This document shows positions 15,932-25,368 of a DNA stretch of 64,000 nucleotides, in pieces (position 1 is the stretch's first letter; the number at the start of each line of letters is the position of its first letter). The stretch is from Halonotius sp046719765 (GTDB lineage: Archaea > Halobacteriota > Halobacteria > Halobacteriales > Haloferacaceae). Location of the stretch: the NCBI RefSeq assembly GCF_046719765.1, contig NZ_JABEBY010000017.1, positions 1-64,000 of the forward strand, given 5' to 3'. Made by a program: the position numbers and the translations under genes. Below the pieces are notes generated by a model. The model saw only the letters and a program-made list of their open reading frames with translations. It ran no database searches and had not been told where the DNA came from.

Positions 15932-17589
15932 GCGTGGAACTCCCCGACTCACCGGATCTCGCCGAACCGACACCCGAGGCCATCGAGGAACTCCTCGGCG
16001 ACCTCGTCATCGGCCGCGACGACCACGAGAACGCGCCGGGCTTTGTCATCAAACCCGACACCGTTGTCGACGCGCTGCGTCGCCTCCGCGATCAGGCCGG
16101 CTTCGATCACCTCTCCTGTGTGACCGCCGAGGAGCACGCGGATCGCTACGAGTCGATCTACCACCTGACGAGCTACGACGACCGCACCCAGGAGGTCAGC
16201 ATCATCGTCCCCGCCGACAAGGAAAACCCGGTCAGCCAGTCGGCCAACGAGGTCTTCCGGACGGCTGACTGGCACGAGCGGGAGGCCTACGACCTCATCG
16301 GCATCGAGTACGACGACCACCCCGACCTCCGCCGCATCCTCCTCCCCGAAACGTGGCAGGGCCATCCGTTGGGGCAATCCTACGACCAGGATCAGCCACA
16401 GGTCGTCCCGCTGCGGGAGCACAAAAACCCGCTGTTGGAGGATCAGACGGCCGACAACGACAGCGAGACGATGTATCTCAACATCGGCCCGCACCACCCG
16501 GCGACCCACGGCGTCCTCCACATCAAGACCGTTCTCGACGGCGAGCAGGTCGTCGATCTCGAACCCGACATCGGCTATCTGCATCGGTGTGAGGAGCAGA
16601 TGTGTCAGTCGAGTACCTACCGCTACCAGATCATGCCGTACCCCGACCGCTGGGACTACATCTCGGCGGGCCTGCTCAACGAGTGGGCCTACGCGCGGAC
16701 GGCCGAGGAACTGGCTGACATCGAGGTGCCGGAGTACGCCCAGATCATCCGAACGATGGGCGCGGAGCTCTGCCGGATGGCGGCACACTTCCTCGCGCTG
16801 GGAACCTTTGCCCTCGATATCTACGGCGACTTCACCGCGCTGTTCATGTACTCCATCCGCGACCGCGAGAAAGTCCAGAACATCCTGGAGGATCTCACGG
16901 GCCAGCGGCTGATGTTCAACTACTTCCGGCTCGGCGGCGTCGTCTGGGATCTACCGGAACCCCGCGAGGAGTTCTTCGAGAAAACCCGTGATTTCCTCGA
17001 CGAACTGCCGACCGCACTGGAGGAGTACCACGACATGATGACCTCCAACGAGATCCTGCAGGTGCGGACGGTCGACACCGGTGTGTTACCGCCGGAAGTC
17101 GCCAAAAGCTACGGCGCGACCGGCCCGGTCGCCCGCGGCTCGGGCATCGACTACGACGTGCGCCGCGACGACCCCTACGGCTACTACGAGAACCTCGATT
17201 GGGATGTCGTCACCGAGGACGGCTGTGACAACTTCAGCCGCCTGCTCGTCCGGATGCGCGAAGTCGAGGAGTCGGCCAAGATCGTCGAGCAGTGTATCGA
17301 CCTCCTCGAAGACTGGCCGGAAGACGAGCGCAACATCCAGTCGAACGTGCCGCGAACGATCAAACCCGACGACGACACGGAGATCTACAAATCCGTCGAG
17401 GGCGCGAAAGGCGAACTCGGGATCTACATCCGATCGGACGGCACCGAGAAGCCCGGCCGGTTTAAGATCCGGAGCCCGTGTTTCTCGAACCTCCAGACGC
17501 TGCCGGAGATGTCGAACGGCGAGTACGTCCCCGATGCGATCGCATCGCTCGGCAGTCTCGATATCGTGCTCGGCGAGGTGGATCGCTGA
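15928..17589 (+). CDS. nuoCD: fused NADH dehydrogenase-like complex subunit C/D
   Basis: A 553-residue fusion. NuoC (~1-165) has REAYDLIGIEYDDHPDLRRI and LLPETWQGHPL. NuoD (~180-553) has NIGPHHPATHGV, the quinone-site histidines, DIGYLHRCEEQM, and the C-terminal segment that in complex I lines the quinone cavity. The short region between the domains (~155-180) is an acidic linker. The C/D fusion is known in haloarchaea and some bacteria. It forms the quinone-reduction module with NuoB and NuoI. It overlaps nuoB by four bases and nuoH by one (TGATG). Confidence 0.97.
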   Translation: MSVELPDSPDLAEPTPEAIEELLGDLVIGRDDHENAPGFVIKPDTVVDALRRLRDQAGFDHLSCVTAEEHADRYESIYHLTSYDDRTQEVSIIVPADKENPVSQSANEVFRTADWHEREAYDLIGIEYDDHPDLRRILLPETWQGHPLGQSYDQDQPQVVPLREHKNPLLEDQTADNDSETMYLNIGPHHPATHGVLHIKTVLDGEQVVDLEPDIGYLHRCEEQMCQSSTYRYQIMPYPDRWDYISAGLLNEWAYARTAEELADIEVPEYAQIIRTMGAELCRMAAHFLALGTFALDIYGDFTALFMYSIRDREKVQNILEDLTGQRLMFNYFRLGGVVWDLPEPREEFFEKTRDFLDELPTALEEYHDMMTSNEILQVRTVDTGVLPPEVAKSYGATGPVARGSGIDYDVRRDDPYGYYENLDWDVVTEDGCDNFSRLLVRMREVEESAKIVEQCIDLLEDWPEDERNIQSNVPRTIKPDDDTEIYKSVEGAKGELGIYIRSDGTEKPGRFKIRSPCFSNLQTLPEMSNGEYVPDAIASLGSLDIVLGEVDR

Positions 17590-18662
17590 TGGCCGGTCTC
17601 CTGCAGGGTGAGGTCTTACTGCCGGAACAGATCGCCGACCTGCTCGGGCTTGAGGGCGCGCTCGGCGCGGCTGTCGGCGCGTTGATCGGCGCGTTCGTCG
17701 TCGGCAACGTGATGCTAGCGTTTACCGGTGTTGCCGGCCCGTGGGCCAAACGAAAGATCACGGCCGCCTTCACCGACCGGATCGCCGTCAACCGGATCGG
17801 GCCGTTTGGGTTGTTCATTATCGTCGCCGACTCGGTGCGGCTGCTCTCGAAGGAGTTGATTATCCCGGATGGGGCTGATCGCCCCTCCTACGATCTCGCG
17901 CCGTTGATTCTGCCAGCGTCGGCGATGCTTGGGTTCGCCGTGATTCCGATGGGGAGTCTCGGCCCGTTCAACATTCAACTCGCTGATCCCGAAGCGGGGC
18001 TTGCGCTCGTCTTCGCGTTCGCCTCGATCGCCTCGATCTCGCTGGTGATGGGCGGCTACGCCTCGAACAACAAGTACTCGCTGATGGGCGGGCTCCGGGC
18101 GGTCGCCCAAAACATCGCCTACGAGATCCCGCTGGTCGTGACGGCGATGTCGGTTGTCGTCTTCACCGGCTCGCTGCAGATGAGCACGATCGTCGCCGAG
18201 CAGAGTACGACGCTGATCTCGATCGCCGGTGTGTCGATCCCGGCGTGGTTCGCCTTCGTCAACCCCTTCGCCTTCGTGTTGTTCCTCGTGGCGAACATGG
18301 CGGAGATCGGCCGCAACCCCTTCGACATTCCGGAGGCACCGACCGAGATCGTTGCCGGCTACCAGACCGAGTACTCCTCGGTGTACTTCGTCCTGTTTTA
18401 CCTCGGGGAGTTCCTCCACGTCTTCCTCGGCGGGGCGATCATGGCGACGATCTTCCTTGGCGGGCCGGCCGGACCCGTTCTCCCTGGGTTCGTCTGGTTT
18501 GTCATCAAGATCTGGGCGTTCTTCCTGTTCACCCAGTGGGCGCGGTCGGCGTTGCCGCGCGTTCGTATCGACCAGCTGATCGAGATCGGTTGGAAGGGGA
18601 TGCTCGTGCTCTCCTTCGCTAACCTGGTGCTCACGGCCATTATCGTGGGAGTGATAGCATGA
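17589..18662 (+). CDS. nuoH: NADH dehydrogenase-like complex subunit H
   Basis: A 357-residue membrane subunit with about eight transmembrane helices, forming the quinone channel entrance with NuoB/D. Family signatures are DRIAVNRIGPFGL near the first matrix loop, the NPFDIPEAPTEIVAGYQTEY stretch with its conserved acidic residues, and RSALPRVRIDQL near the C-terminus. The ATG shares one base with the nuoCD stop. The 3' end overlaps nuoI by four bases. Confidence 0.96.
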   Translation: MAGLLQGEVLLPEQIADLLGLEGALGAAVGALIGAFVVGNVMLAFTGVAGPWAKRKITAAFTDRIAVNRIGPFGLFIIVADSVRLLSKELIIPDGADRPSYDLAPLILPASAMLGFAVIPMGSLGPFNIQLADPEAGLALVFAFASIASISLVMGGYASNNKYSLMGGLRAVAQNIAYEIPLVVTAMSVVVFTGSLQMSTIVAEQSTTLISIAGVSIPAWFAFVNPFAFVLFLVANMAEIGRNPFDIPEAPTEIVAGYQTEYSSVYFVLFYLGEFLHVFLGGAIMATIFLGGPAGPVLPGFVWFVIKIWAFFLFTQWARSALPRVRIDQLIEIGWKGMLVLSFANLVLTAIIVGVIA

Positions 18663-19120
18663 TCGGACTCCTCAAAGGGATGGCGACGACGATGAAACAC
18701 GCATTGGACGGGAAGACCTTCACGGTCGAATACCCCGAAACAGCACCGGAAGTCAGCCCACGGTTCCGCGGCGTCCACAAGTTCAGCCAGGAGCGGTGTA
18801 TCTGGTGTCGACAGTGCGAAAACGTCTGTCCGAACGATACGATCCAGATCGTGATGGACGACCAACGAAACGGCGAGCAGTACAACCTCCACATCGGGCA
18901 GTGTATCTACTGCCGGCTCTGTGAGGAGGTCTGTCCGGTCGACGCCATCCTGTTGACACAGAACTTCGAGTTCACCGCGGATACGAAAGATGAGTTCGTC
19001 TACAACAAAGAACAGCTCAAAAACGTGCCGTGGTACAAGGGGATCGACCCGCTGAACTCACGGAACCCCGACCGCGACGCCTGGATCGGCGAGGGCGACG
19101 GCGAAGTCGACTATCAGTAA
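18659..19120 (+). CDS. nuoI: NADH dehydrogenase-like complex subunit I
   Basis: A 153-residue ferredoxin-like subunit with two 4Fe-4S motifs, CIWCRQCENVCPND (~47-60) and CIYCRLCEEVCPVD (~82-95), that bind clusters N6a and N6b. With NuoB it forms the electron path to quinone. NuoE, NuoF and NuoG genes are absent from the operon, so the input electron donor is probably a reduced carrier other than NADH through NuoF; the donor is not known from sequence. The 140-base gap after this gene is the only large gap in the operon. Confidence 0.96.
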   Translation: MIGLLKGMATTMKHALDGKTFTVEYPETAPEVSPRFRGVHKFSQERCIWCRQCENVCPNDTIQIVMDDQRNGEQYNLHIGQCIYCRLCEEVCPVDAILLTQNFEFTADTKDEFVYNKEQLKNVPWYKGIDPLNSRNPDRDAWIGEGDGEVDYQ

Positions 19121-19260
19121 TCGCCCAGCCGCTCCACGCTGACCGCGCTGTCTCACCGCGTTGTGTTGCCCTCCCAGAGCTTCGAGGCTGTTTGCCCACA
19201 CGTCTGTTTTGCGGATCAGTCTCGAAATCTTCAAAGGGATTCCTTCGGGACATACAGGTA

Positions 19261-19527
19261 ATGGTTTATGAGACCATCGCGTTCGCGCTGTTCGCCCTCC
19301 TGACGGTGGGCTTCAGCTTGGGTGTCGTCCTCGTCGACGACGTGTTTCACGCGTCGCTGCTGTTGGGCGGCTCCTTGCTGAGCGTCGCGGTGCATTACGT
19401 CCTGCTGCAAGCGGAGTTCCTTGCGGCGATGCAGATCCTCGTCTACGTCGGCGGGGTTCTCATCCTGATCACGTTTGCCGTGATGCTGACGCGACGCGAG
19501 ACCGACTTGGAGGTGACCAACGTATGA
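19261..19527 (+). CDS. nuoJ1: NADH dehydrogenase-like complex subunit J, N-terminal half
   Basis: An 88-residue protein with three transmembrane helices, equal to the N-terminal half of NuoJ. The helix-3 motif is LQAEFLAAMQILVYVGGVL, which includes the conserved glutamate and the pi-bulge region of NuoJ. The C-terminal half is a separate gene immediately downstream (overlap of four bases). A split NuoJ is known in haloarchaea. The 140-base gap before it (19121-19260) contains AT-richer sequence that could hold an internal promoter. Confidence 0.93.
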   Translation: MVYETIAFALFALLTVGFSLGVVLVDDVFHASLLLGGSLLSVAVHYVLLQAEFLAAMQILVYVGGVLILITFAVMLTRRETDLEVTNV

Positions 19528-19901
19528 CCGATACCGACGGCTCGGATCGCGCATCCGCGGCGTTGGCTGTGACCGCGCTGTTTGCCGTCCTGGCAACGAT
19601 GGCGCTCGGGGCCGCTGGCAGCTTCCCCGAGCCAACTGGCTTCCCGGCCGATGCATCGATCGTCCACAACATCGGCTACGCGCTGTTCGATATCGGGATC
19701 GGCGAGATCCCGGCTGAGGGCTTTCTCGCCGCGTTCCTGATCATCGCGCTGGCGCTCGATGTCGCCCTTGACGCCGCGATCTATCTCGCCAAACGCGAGG
19801 ATGAGGGCTCGATCGTCTCGGCGTTGACCGACGGCGGCCGCGATATCGTCGCCGGCGACGTGGCCGAGCGCGAGCCCGCCGATGAGGGGGGTGACCGATA
19901 G
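19524..19901 (+). CDS. nuoJ2: NADH dehydrogenase-like complex subunit J, C-terminal half
   Basis: A 125-residue protein with two hydrophobic segments (~12-33 and ~66-90, FLAAFLIIALALDVALDAAI) and an acidic tail, corresponding to the C-terminal half of NuoJ. Sequence similarity to bacterial NuoJ is low and the call rests largely on position between nuoJ1 and nuoK, as in other haloarchaeal operons. The nuoK ATG directly follows its stop. Confidence 0.85.
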   Translation: MTDTDGSDRASAALAVTALFAVLATMALGAAGSFPEPTGFPADASIVHNIGYALFDIGIGEIPAEGFLAAFLIIALALDVALDAAIYLAKREDEGSIVSALTDGGRDIVAGDVAEREPADEGGDR

Positions 19902-20204
19902 ATGGTGCCGCCCGAATACTATCTGGTGTTGTCGGCGGCGATCTTCTGTATCGGCCTGTTCGGCATCCTTACCCGACGGAACGCGCTGTACTTCCTGATG
20001 TCCGCCGAGCTCATGTTGAACGCGGCGGTCATCAACCTCGTCGCGTTTTCCTTCCAGTGGGGGAACCTCACCGGCCAGACGTTCGCGCTGTTTGTGATCG
20101 CCTTGGCCGCCGCCGAGGTCGCCGTCGGGATCGGGATCGTCCTCGTACTGTACCGCAACTTCGGTGAGATTGACGTGCTGAACGCCGACACGATGAGGTG
20201 GTAA
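19902..20204 (+). CDS. nuoK: NADH dehydrogenase-like complex subunit K
   Basis: A 100-residue subunit with three transmembrane helices, of normal NuoK length. It carries both buried glutamates that form the proton path, in LMSAELMLNAAVINL and FVIALAAAEVAVGIGIVLVL. The start codon directly abuts the nuoJ2 stop, and nuoL begins three bases after its own stop. Confidence 0.96.
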   Translation: MVPPEYYLVLSAAIFCIGLFGILTRRNALYFLMSAELMLNAAVINLVAFSFQWGNLTGQTFALFVIALAAAEVAVGIGIVLVLYRNFGEIDVLNADTMRW

Positions 20205-20207
20205 CTA

Positions 20208-22238
20208 ATGGTATCAGCATCCGCATACGTTCCGGCAATCGTCCTGTTGCCGTTCGTCTCGTTTGTCGTCGCACTGTTCGGCCGTGAGAACCTCCCGAAA
20301 CGGGGGGCCTACGGCGGCATCGCCGCGACCGCGGGGTCGCTGGGGCTGTCGCTGTGGGTGCTTGTCTCCGTGCGCAACGGCGCGGCCTTCCAGGAAACCT
20401 ACTACACGTGGGCGACCGGTGCCGGCGCTCAAGACTGGACACTCACCTTTGGCGCGCTGATCGATCCGCTGTCGGCGCTCATGCTTGTGATCGTCTCCTT
20501 GATCGCCATGCTCGTCCACGTTTTCAGTCTCGGCTATATGAACGACGAGGACGAGCGCGATCTGCCGCGGTACTACGCCGGACTCGGTCTCTTTACGGCC
20601 AGCATGCTCGGCTTCGTCATCGCCGACAACCTGCTCATGGCGTTCATGTTCTTCGAGCTGGTCGGGCTCTGTTCCTATCTCCTGATCGGCTTCCACTTCC
20701 GGGAGCCTGGCCCACCGTCGGCGGCGAAAAAGGCATTCCTGGTCACCCGGTTCGGTGACTACTTCTTCCTCGTCGGCGTCGTCGCCGTCTTCACGACCTT
20801 TGGCACCGCGGCCTTTGCGGGCGCGGAATCGTTCCCCGCACTCGCCGAGGCCGCGCTCAACGGCGAGGCGACGGTGTGGACACCTGGCGGGCTCGCGGAG
20901 TCAACGTGGTTCACGATCGTCGGCCTGCTGGTTCTCGGTGGCGTCATCGGGAAATCCGCGCAGTTCCCGCTGCATACGTGGCTGCCGGACGCGATGGAAG
21001 GCCCGACACCGGTCTCCGCGCTCATCCACGCCGCAACGATGGTCGCTGCCGGTGTCTATCTCGTCGCCCGGATGTACGGCTTCTACGTGTTGTCGCCGAC
21101 GACGATGGCGATCATCGCCTTCGTTGGTGGCTTCACCGCCCTGTTTGCGGCGACGATGGGCGTCGTCAAACGCGAGCTGAAACAGGTGTTGGCGTATTCG
21201 ACGATCTCACAGTACGGCTATATGATGCTCGCACTCGGCTCGGGTGGCTACGTTGCGGCTGTCTTCCACCTGACCACGCACGCGTTCTTCAAGGCCTTGC
21301 TGTTCCTCGGTGCTGGCTCGGTCATCATCGCCATGCACCACAACGAGGATATGTGGGATATGGGTGGGTTGAAGGACAAGCTGCCCGTCACCTACTGGAC
21401 GTTCCTCGCGGGCTCGCTCGCACTCGCGGGCATCTTCCCGTTTGCCGGCTTCTGGTCGAAAGATGAGATCCTGTATGAGGCCCTGATCCACGGCCTTGAT
21501 GAGCCGCTGATCCTCGGGGCCTACGTGATGGGGCTGCTCGCGGTGCCCGTCACCGCCTTCTACACCTTCCGGATGGTGTTCCTCACCTTCCACGGCGAGC
21601 CACGGAGTAGCCTCGCCCGCGACCCACACCCGGTTCGGTGGAACGTCAAAGGGCCGCTGTCAGTACTCGGCATCTTGGCCGTCGTCACCGGCGGCATCAA
21701 CCTCGTCCCGGTACAGAAGGTATTGGGCATCGAGGGGATCGACTACCTACATCTCTGGCTCGACAACCACTGGGGCGGCATCGAGGGGCTCTCCTCGCAC
21801 CACTACGCGGAGCTCGACCCCTACAGCAGCCAGTACCTCTTCGGCGGCGAGGTGCCGACCGTGCTTGCCGGCGCGGCTGTCTCACTGGGGCTGGCGATCG
21901 GTGGCCTCGCCCTTGCGTGGGTGCTGTACAACGTTGCCGATCCCGACGAGCACACCGACAAGCTCGGCGGGCTCAAAGAGTTGTTGTACAACAACTACTA
22001 CCAGGATGAGTTCCAGGTCTGGGTCGCCGACACCACCCGCGCGGTCGCCGGTGGTGCCGACACCTTCGATCAGGGTGTCATCGACGGCGTTGTCAACGGC
22101 GTCTCCTCGGTGAGCCTGCTGAGCAGCGAGCGGATCAGACGGATTCAAAGCGGCGTCGTCAGCAACTACGCCCTGCTGTTGACCTTGGGGCTGACGACAC
22201 TGCTTGTTGTCTTCGGCCTCATCGGAGGGTGGTTCTAA
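20208..22238 (+). CDS. nuoL: NADH dehydrogenase-like complex subunit L
   Basis: A 676-residue Mrp-antiporter-like proton-pumping subunit with about 14-16 transmembrane helices. Recognisable motifs are FFELVGLCSYLLIGFHF with the conserved Glu of helix 5, SAQFPLHTWLPDAMEGPTPV and the central KRELKQVLAYSTISQYGYM with the key lysines. A C-terminal extension (~600-676) corresponds to the long lateral helix. Length is normal. It is followed by nuoM with a one-base overlap (TAATG). Confidence 0.96.
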   Translation: MVSASAYVPAIVLLPFVSFVVALFGRENLPKRGAYGGIAATAGSLGLSLWVLVSVRNGAAFQETYYTWATGAGAQDWTLTFGALIDPLSALMLVIVSLIAMLVHVFSLGYMNDEDERDLPRYYAGLGLFTASMLGFVIADNLLMAFMFFELVGLCSYLLIGFHFREPGPPSAAKKAFLVTRFGDYFFLVGVVAVFTTFGTAAFAGAESFPALAEAALNGEATVWTPGGLAESTWFTIVGLLVLGGVIGKSAQFPLHTWLPDAMEGPTPVSALIHAATMVAAGVYLVARMYGFYVLSPTTMAIIAFVGGFTALFAATMGVVKRELKQVLAYSTISQYGYMMLALGSGGYVAAVFHLTTHAFFKALLFLGAGSVIIAMHHNEDMWDMGGLKDKLPVTYWTFLAGSLALAGIFPFAGFWSKDEILYEALIHGLDEPLILGAYVMGLLAVPVTAFYTFRMVFLTFHGEPRSSLARDPHPVRWNVKGPLSVLGILAVVTGGINLVPVQKVLGIEGIDYLHLWLDNHWGGIEGLSSHHYAELDPYSSQYLFGGEVPTVLAGAAVSLGLAIGGLALAWVLYNVADPDEHTDKLGGLKELLYNNYYQDEFQVWVADTTRAVAGGADTFDQGVIDGVVNGVSSVSLLSSERIRRIQSGVVSNYALLLTLGLTTLLVVFGLIGGWF

Positions 22239-23767
22239 TGATACTTGAAGCACTACTGGCGGTCACGTTCGCAGCGGCCCTGCTCGTCTTTGCGGCCCCC
22301 GACGAGTACGCACCCAAACTCGCCTTCGGCCTCAGCCTGCTGCCGATCGCCGGCAGCCTCTATCTGTGGTCGGCCTTCGAGGCCGGCGGCAACGCGCTGA
22401 CCGGCGGCGAGATCGCGTTCAACACGGTTGTCCCGTGGCTGGAGGTCGCCGGCTACCAACTGCAGTGGTACGTCGGCCTTGACGGCATCAGCCTGCCGCT
22501 GGTCATCCTCACAACGTTCCTCACGTCGCTGGCGATCGTCAGCGCGTGGACACCGATCGACGAGCGACAGAGCCAGTTCTACGGGCTCATGTTGCTGATG
22601 GAGGCGAACCTCATCGGCGTCTTCACCGCTCTGGACTTCTTCCTCTGGTTTGTCTTCTGGGAGGCTGTTCTCGTCCCGATGTACTTCCTGATCGGGATCT
22701 GGGGCGGCCCACGCCGGAAGTACGCCGCCATCAAGTTCTTCGTCTACACCAACATCGCCTCGCTGGTGATGTTCATCGGCTTTATAATGTTGGTGATCGG
22801 GCTGCCGGTCAACAGCTTCGGGCTGCCGGAGATCAGCCAGTCGCTGGCCGCCGGCGAGCTTGGCAACTTCTTCTGGCTGCCTGCCGATACTCTCGCCTTG
22901 GTCGCCTTCGCGGCCATGTTCATCGGCTTTGCGGTGAAGGTGCCGGTCGTGCCAGTCCACACGTGGCTACCGGACGCCCACGTTGAGGCCCCGACACCGG
23001 TGTCGGTGATGCTGGCGGGCGTCCTGCTGAAGATGGGGACGTACGCCTTGCTGCGGTTCAACTACACGATGTTGCCCGAGCAGGCACAGTATTTCGCGGT
23101 GCCGATCGCTATCATCGCCGTCGTCTCCGTGATCTACGGCGCGATGCTTGCGCTCGCCCAGGAGGATCTCAAACGGATCGTTGCCTACTCCTCCGTATCG
23201 TCGATGGGCTACGTCCTCCTCGGGCTGGTCGCGTTCACCGAGTTCGGGCTCGGCGGCGCGACGTTCCAGATGATCGCCCACGGCCTGATCTCGGGGCTGA
23301 TGTTCATGGCGGTCGGCGTCATCTACAACGCGACGCACACTCGTCTCGTCGGCGACATGTCCGGACTGGCTGATCGGATGCCGATCGCCGTCTGGATCCT
23401 CGTCGCTGGCGCGTTCGCCTACATGGGCCTGCCGCTGATGGCCGGCTTCGCCGGAGAGTTCTTCATCTTCGTCGGCTCCTTCGGCTCGACGGTGCTGCCG
23501 TACGCGCCGGTGTTTACCGCCGTGGCGATGTTCGGCATCGTCATCGTCGCCGGCTACCTCCTGCGTGCGATGCAGGGGACGCTGTTTGGCCCGTTCAACC
23601 TTGAGACAGACTACGAACTCGACCGCGCGCCGATCCACGATGTCGCTCCGCTGGTCGCGCTGCTGGCGGCGATCCTCGTGCTCGGCGTTGTCCCCTCGTT
23701 GTTCTTCGATATGATCCGTGATGCAACCGTTCCGCTGCTTGAGCTACTGGGAGGTGGGGCACCATGA
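22238..23767 (+). CDS. nuoM: NADH dehydrogenase-like complex subunit M
   Basis: A 509-residue antiporter-like subunit with about 14 transmembrane helices. Motifs are FFLWFVFWEAVLVPMYFLIG with the conserved Glu, KVPVVPVHTWLPDAHVEAPT and QEDLKRIVAYSSVSSMGYV. The ATG at 22238 overlaps the nuoL stop by one base. A GTG at 22229 would add three residues and is less likely. It overlaps nuoN by four bases. Confidence 0.96.
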   Translation: MILEALLAVTFAAALLVFAAPDEYAPKLAFGLSLLPIAGSLYLWSAFEAGGNALTGGEIAFNTVVPWLEVAGYQLQWYVGLDGISLPLVILTTFLTSLAIVSAWTPIDERQSQFYGLMLLMEANLIGVFTALDFFLWFVFWEAVLVPMYFLIGIWGGPRRKYAAIKFFVYTNIASLVMFIGFIMLVIGLPVNSFGLPEISQSLAAGELGNFFWLPADTLALVAFAAMFIGFAVKVPVVPVHTWLPDAHVEAPTPVSVMLAGVLLKMGTYALLRFNYTMLPEQAQYFAVPIAIIAVVSVIYGAMLALAQEDLKRIVAYSSVSSMGYVLLGLVAFTEFGLGGATFQMIAHGLISGLMFMAVGVIYNATHTRLVGDMSGLADRMPIAVWILVAGAFAYMGLPLMAGFAGEFFIFVGSFGSTVLPYAPVFTAVAMFGIVIVAGYLLRAMQGTLFGPFNLETDYELDRAPIHDVAPLVALLAAILVLGVVPSLFFDMIRDATVPLLELLGGGAP

Positions 23768-25293
23768 GCCTCCTGCTCCAAGGTACCGCGACCGACTGGG
23801 TGTTCAGCGTGCGCGCGCTGCTGCCGGTCGTTTTGCTGGCACTCACCGGCCTCGTCGTCTTCGGTATCAACAGCTTGCGGCCCGACAGCCGTGATAACAA
23901 GTTGCTGGCACTGACCTCGATCGCCGGCACGCTGTCGGCGCTGGGTGTCGCCATCTGGTATCTACTTGCCGGCACCGGCCAACCAACCCACGGCGGCGCG
24001 ATCAGCCTCTTCAGTGGGGCGATCATCGTCGATGGCCTCGGGCTGTTCTTCACGGCCATCTTCACCAGTGTCGCCACGCTCGTCATCGCCGCCAGCTACG
24101 ACTACTTTGAGACTGACGCCAACCCGGCGTCGTTCTACTCGCTGTTGCTGTTGGCGACGACGGCGATGGGGCTGATGGCGGTTTCGAACTCGCTGGCGAC
24201 CGTCTTCGTCAGCCTTGAGATGGCGTCGCTGCCATCCTACGCGCTTGTCGCGTATCTCAAAAACAATCGCGGCAGCGTCGAGGCCGGCCTGAAATACTTC
24301 CTTATCGGTGCGGTCTCCTCGGCCGTCTTGGCCTTCGGGATCAGTCTCGTGTACGCGGCGACGGGCTCACTGCTGCTGCCCGATATCGCCGCTCAGATCG
24401 GCTCTGTCGCCGATCTCAACGGCGTGCTCGGGGTCGGGATCGTGATGGTCGCCGGCGGTGTCGCATTCAAGACGGCGTCGGTGCCGTTCCACTTCTGGGC
24501 ACCGGAGGCCTACGAGGGCGCGCCCGCCCCGGTTTCGGCGTTCCTCTCGTCGGCCTCGAAGGCTGCCGGCTTCGCGGTCGGCTTCCGCGTCTTTGCGACC
24601 GCCTTCCAGCCCGCCCTCGACATCGGCATTGACTGGGGGCTGCTGTTCGGGATTCTTGCGGTCGTCACGATGGTGCTTGGCAACTTCGCGGCGGCGACCC
24701 AAACCGAGGTCAAACGCATGCTTGCGTACTCCTCGATCGGACATGCGGGCTACGCGCTGATCGGACTGGCGGCGATCACCGCCGGCGCGAGTGCCGCCAA
24801 CGCAACCGTGATGGGCGCGGCGATGGCCCACCTGTTCGTCTACGGCTTCATGAACACCGGCGCGTTCCTGTTCATTGCGATGGTCGAACGCTGGGGCGTC
24901 GGCCGCACCTTCGAGGATTACGCCGGGCTCGCCGAGCGCGCACCGATGGCGAGTCTGGCGATGGCGGTGTTCATGTTCAGCCTCGCCGGCCTCCCGCTGT
25001 TCGGCGGCTTCTTCTCGAAGTATTTCCTCTTCCTCGGGGCGATCAACGCCGGGTTCTGGTGGCTCGCGGCGGTTGGTGCGGTCACCAGCGCGCTGTCGCT
25101 GTTCTACTACAGCCGGGTCGTCAAGGCACTGTGGCTTGAAGATGCGACGACCGATCTCGACGCCGTCGGCGACGTGCCGACCGGTCTCTACGCCGCGGTC
25201 ATCGTCGCCGGCGTTGCGACCGTCCTGCTGCTGCCGGGCTTCGGGCCGGTCATCGAGACCGCCGAGGCCGCCGCGGCCGCGCTGTTCGCCTGA
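23764..25293 (+). CDS. nuoN: NADH dehydrogenase-like complex subunit N
   Basis: A 509-residue antiporter-like subunit with about 14 transmembrane helices and the last gene of the operon. Motifs are FVSLEMASLPSYALVAYLKN, KTASVPFHFWAPEAYEGAPA and QTEVKRMLAYSSIGHAGYAL, matching NuoN. With NuoL and NuoM it forms the distal pumping arm. A T-run (25309-25314) follows the stop within 20 bases. Confidence 0.96.
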   Translation: MSLLLQGTATDWVFSVRALLPVVLLALTGLVVFGINSLRPDSRDNKLLALTSIAGTLSALGVAIWYLLAGTGQPTHGGAISLFSGAIIVDGLGLFFTAIFTSVATLVIAASYDYFETDANPASFYSLLLLATTAMGLMAVSNSLATVFVSLEMASLPSYALVAYLKNNRGSVEAGLKYFLIGAVSSAVLAFGISLVYAATGSLLLPDIAAQIGSVADLNGVLGVGIVMVAGGVAFKTASVPFHFWAPEAYEGAPAPVSAFLSSASKAAGFAVGFRVFATAFQPALDIGIDWGLLFGILAVVTMVLGNFAAATQTEVKRMLAYSSIGHAGYALIGLAAITAGASAANATVMGAAMAHLFVYGFMNTGAFLFIAMVERWGVGRTFEDYAGLAERAPMASLAMAVFMFSLAGLPLFGGFFSKYFLFLGAINAGFWWLAAVGAVTSALSLFYYSRVVKALWLEDATTDLDAVGDVPTGLYAAVIVAGVATVLLLPGFGPVIETAEAAAAALFA

Positions 25294-25308
25294 TCTTCGC
25301 TTCCACAG

Positions 25309-25314
25309 TTTTTT
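25309..25314 (+). terminator. T-run terminator after nuoN
   Basis: Six consecutive T at the end of the complex I operon, 16 bases after the stop, in GC-rich surroundings. No strong hairpin precedes it. Confidence 0.55.
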
Positions 25315-25368
25315 CACCCGTATCACCGACACAGCAGTGTTTTCCCCGCGCTTGCCCAACTTCCTCCC

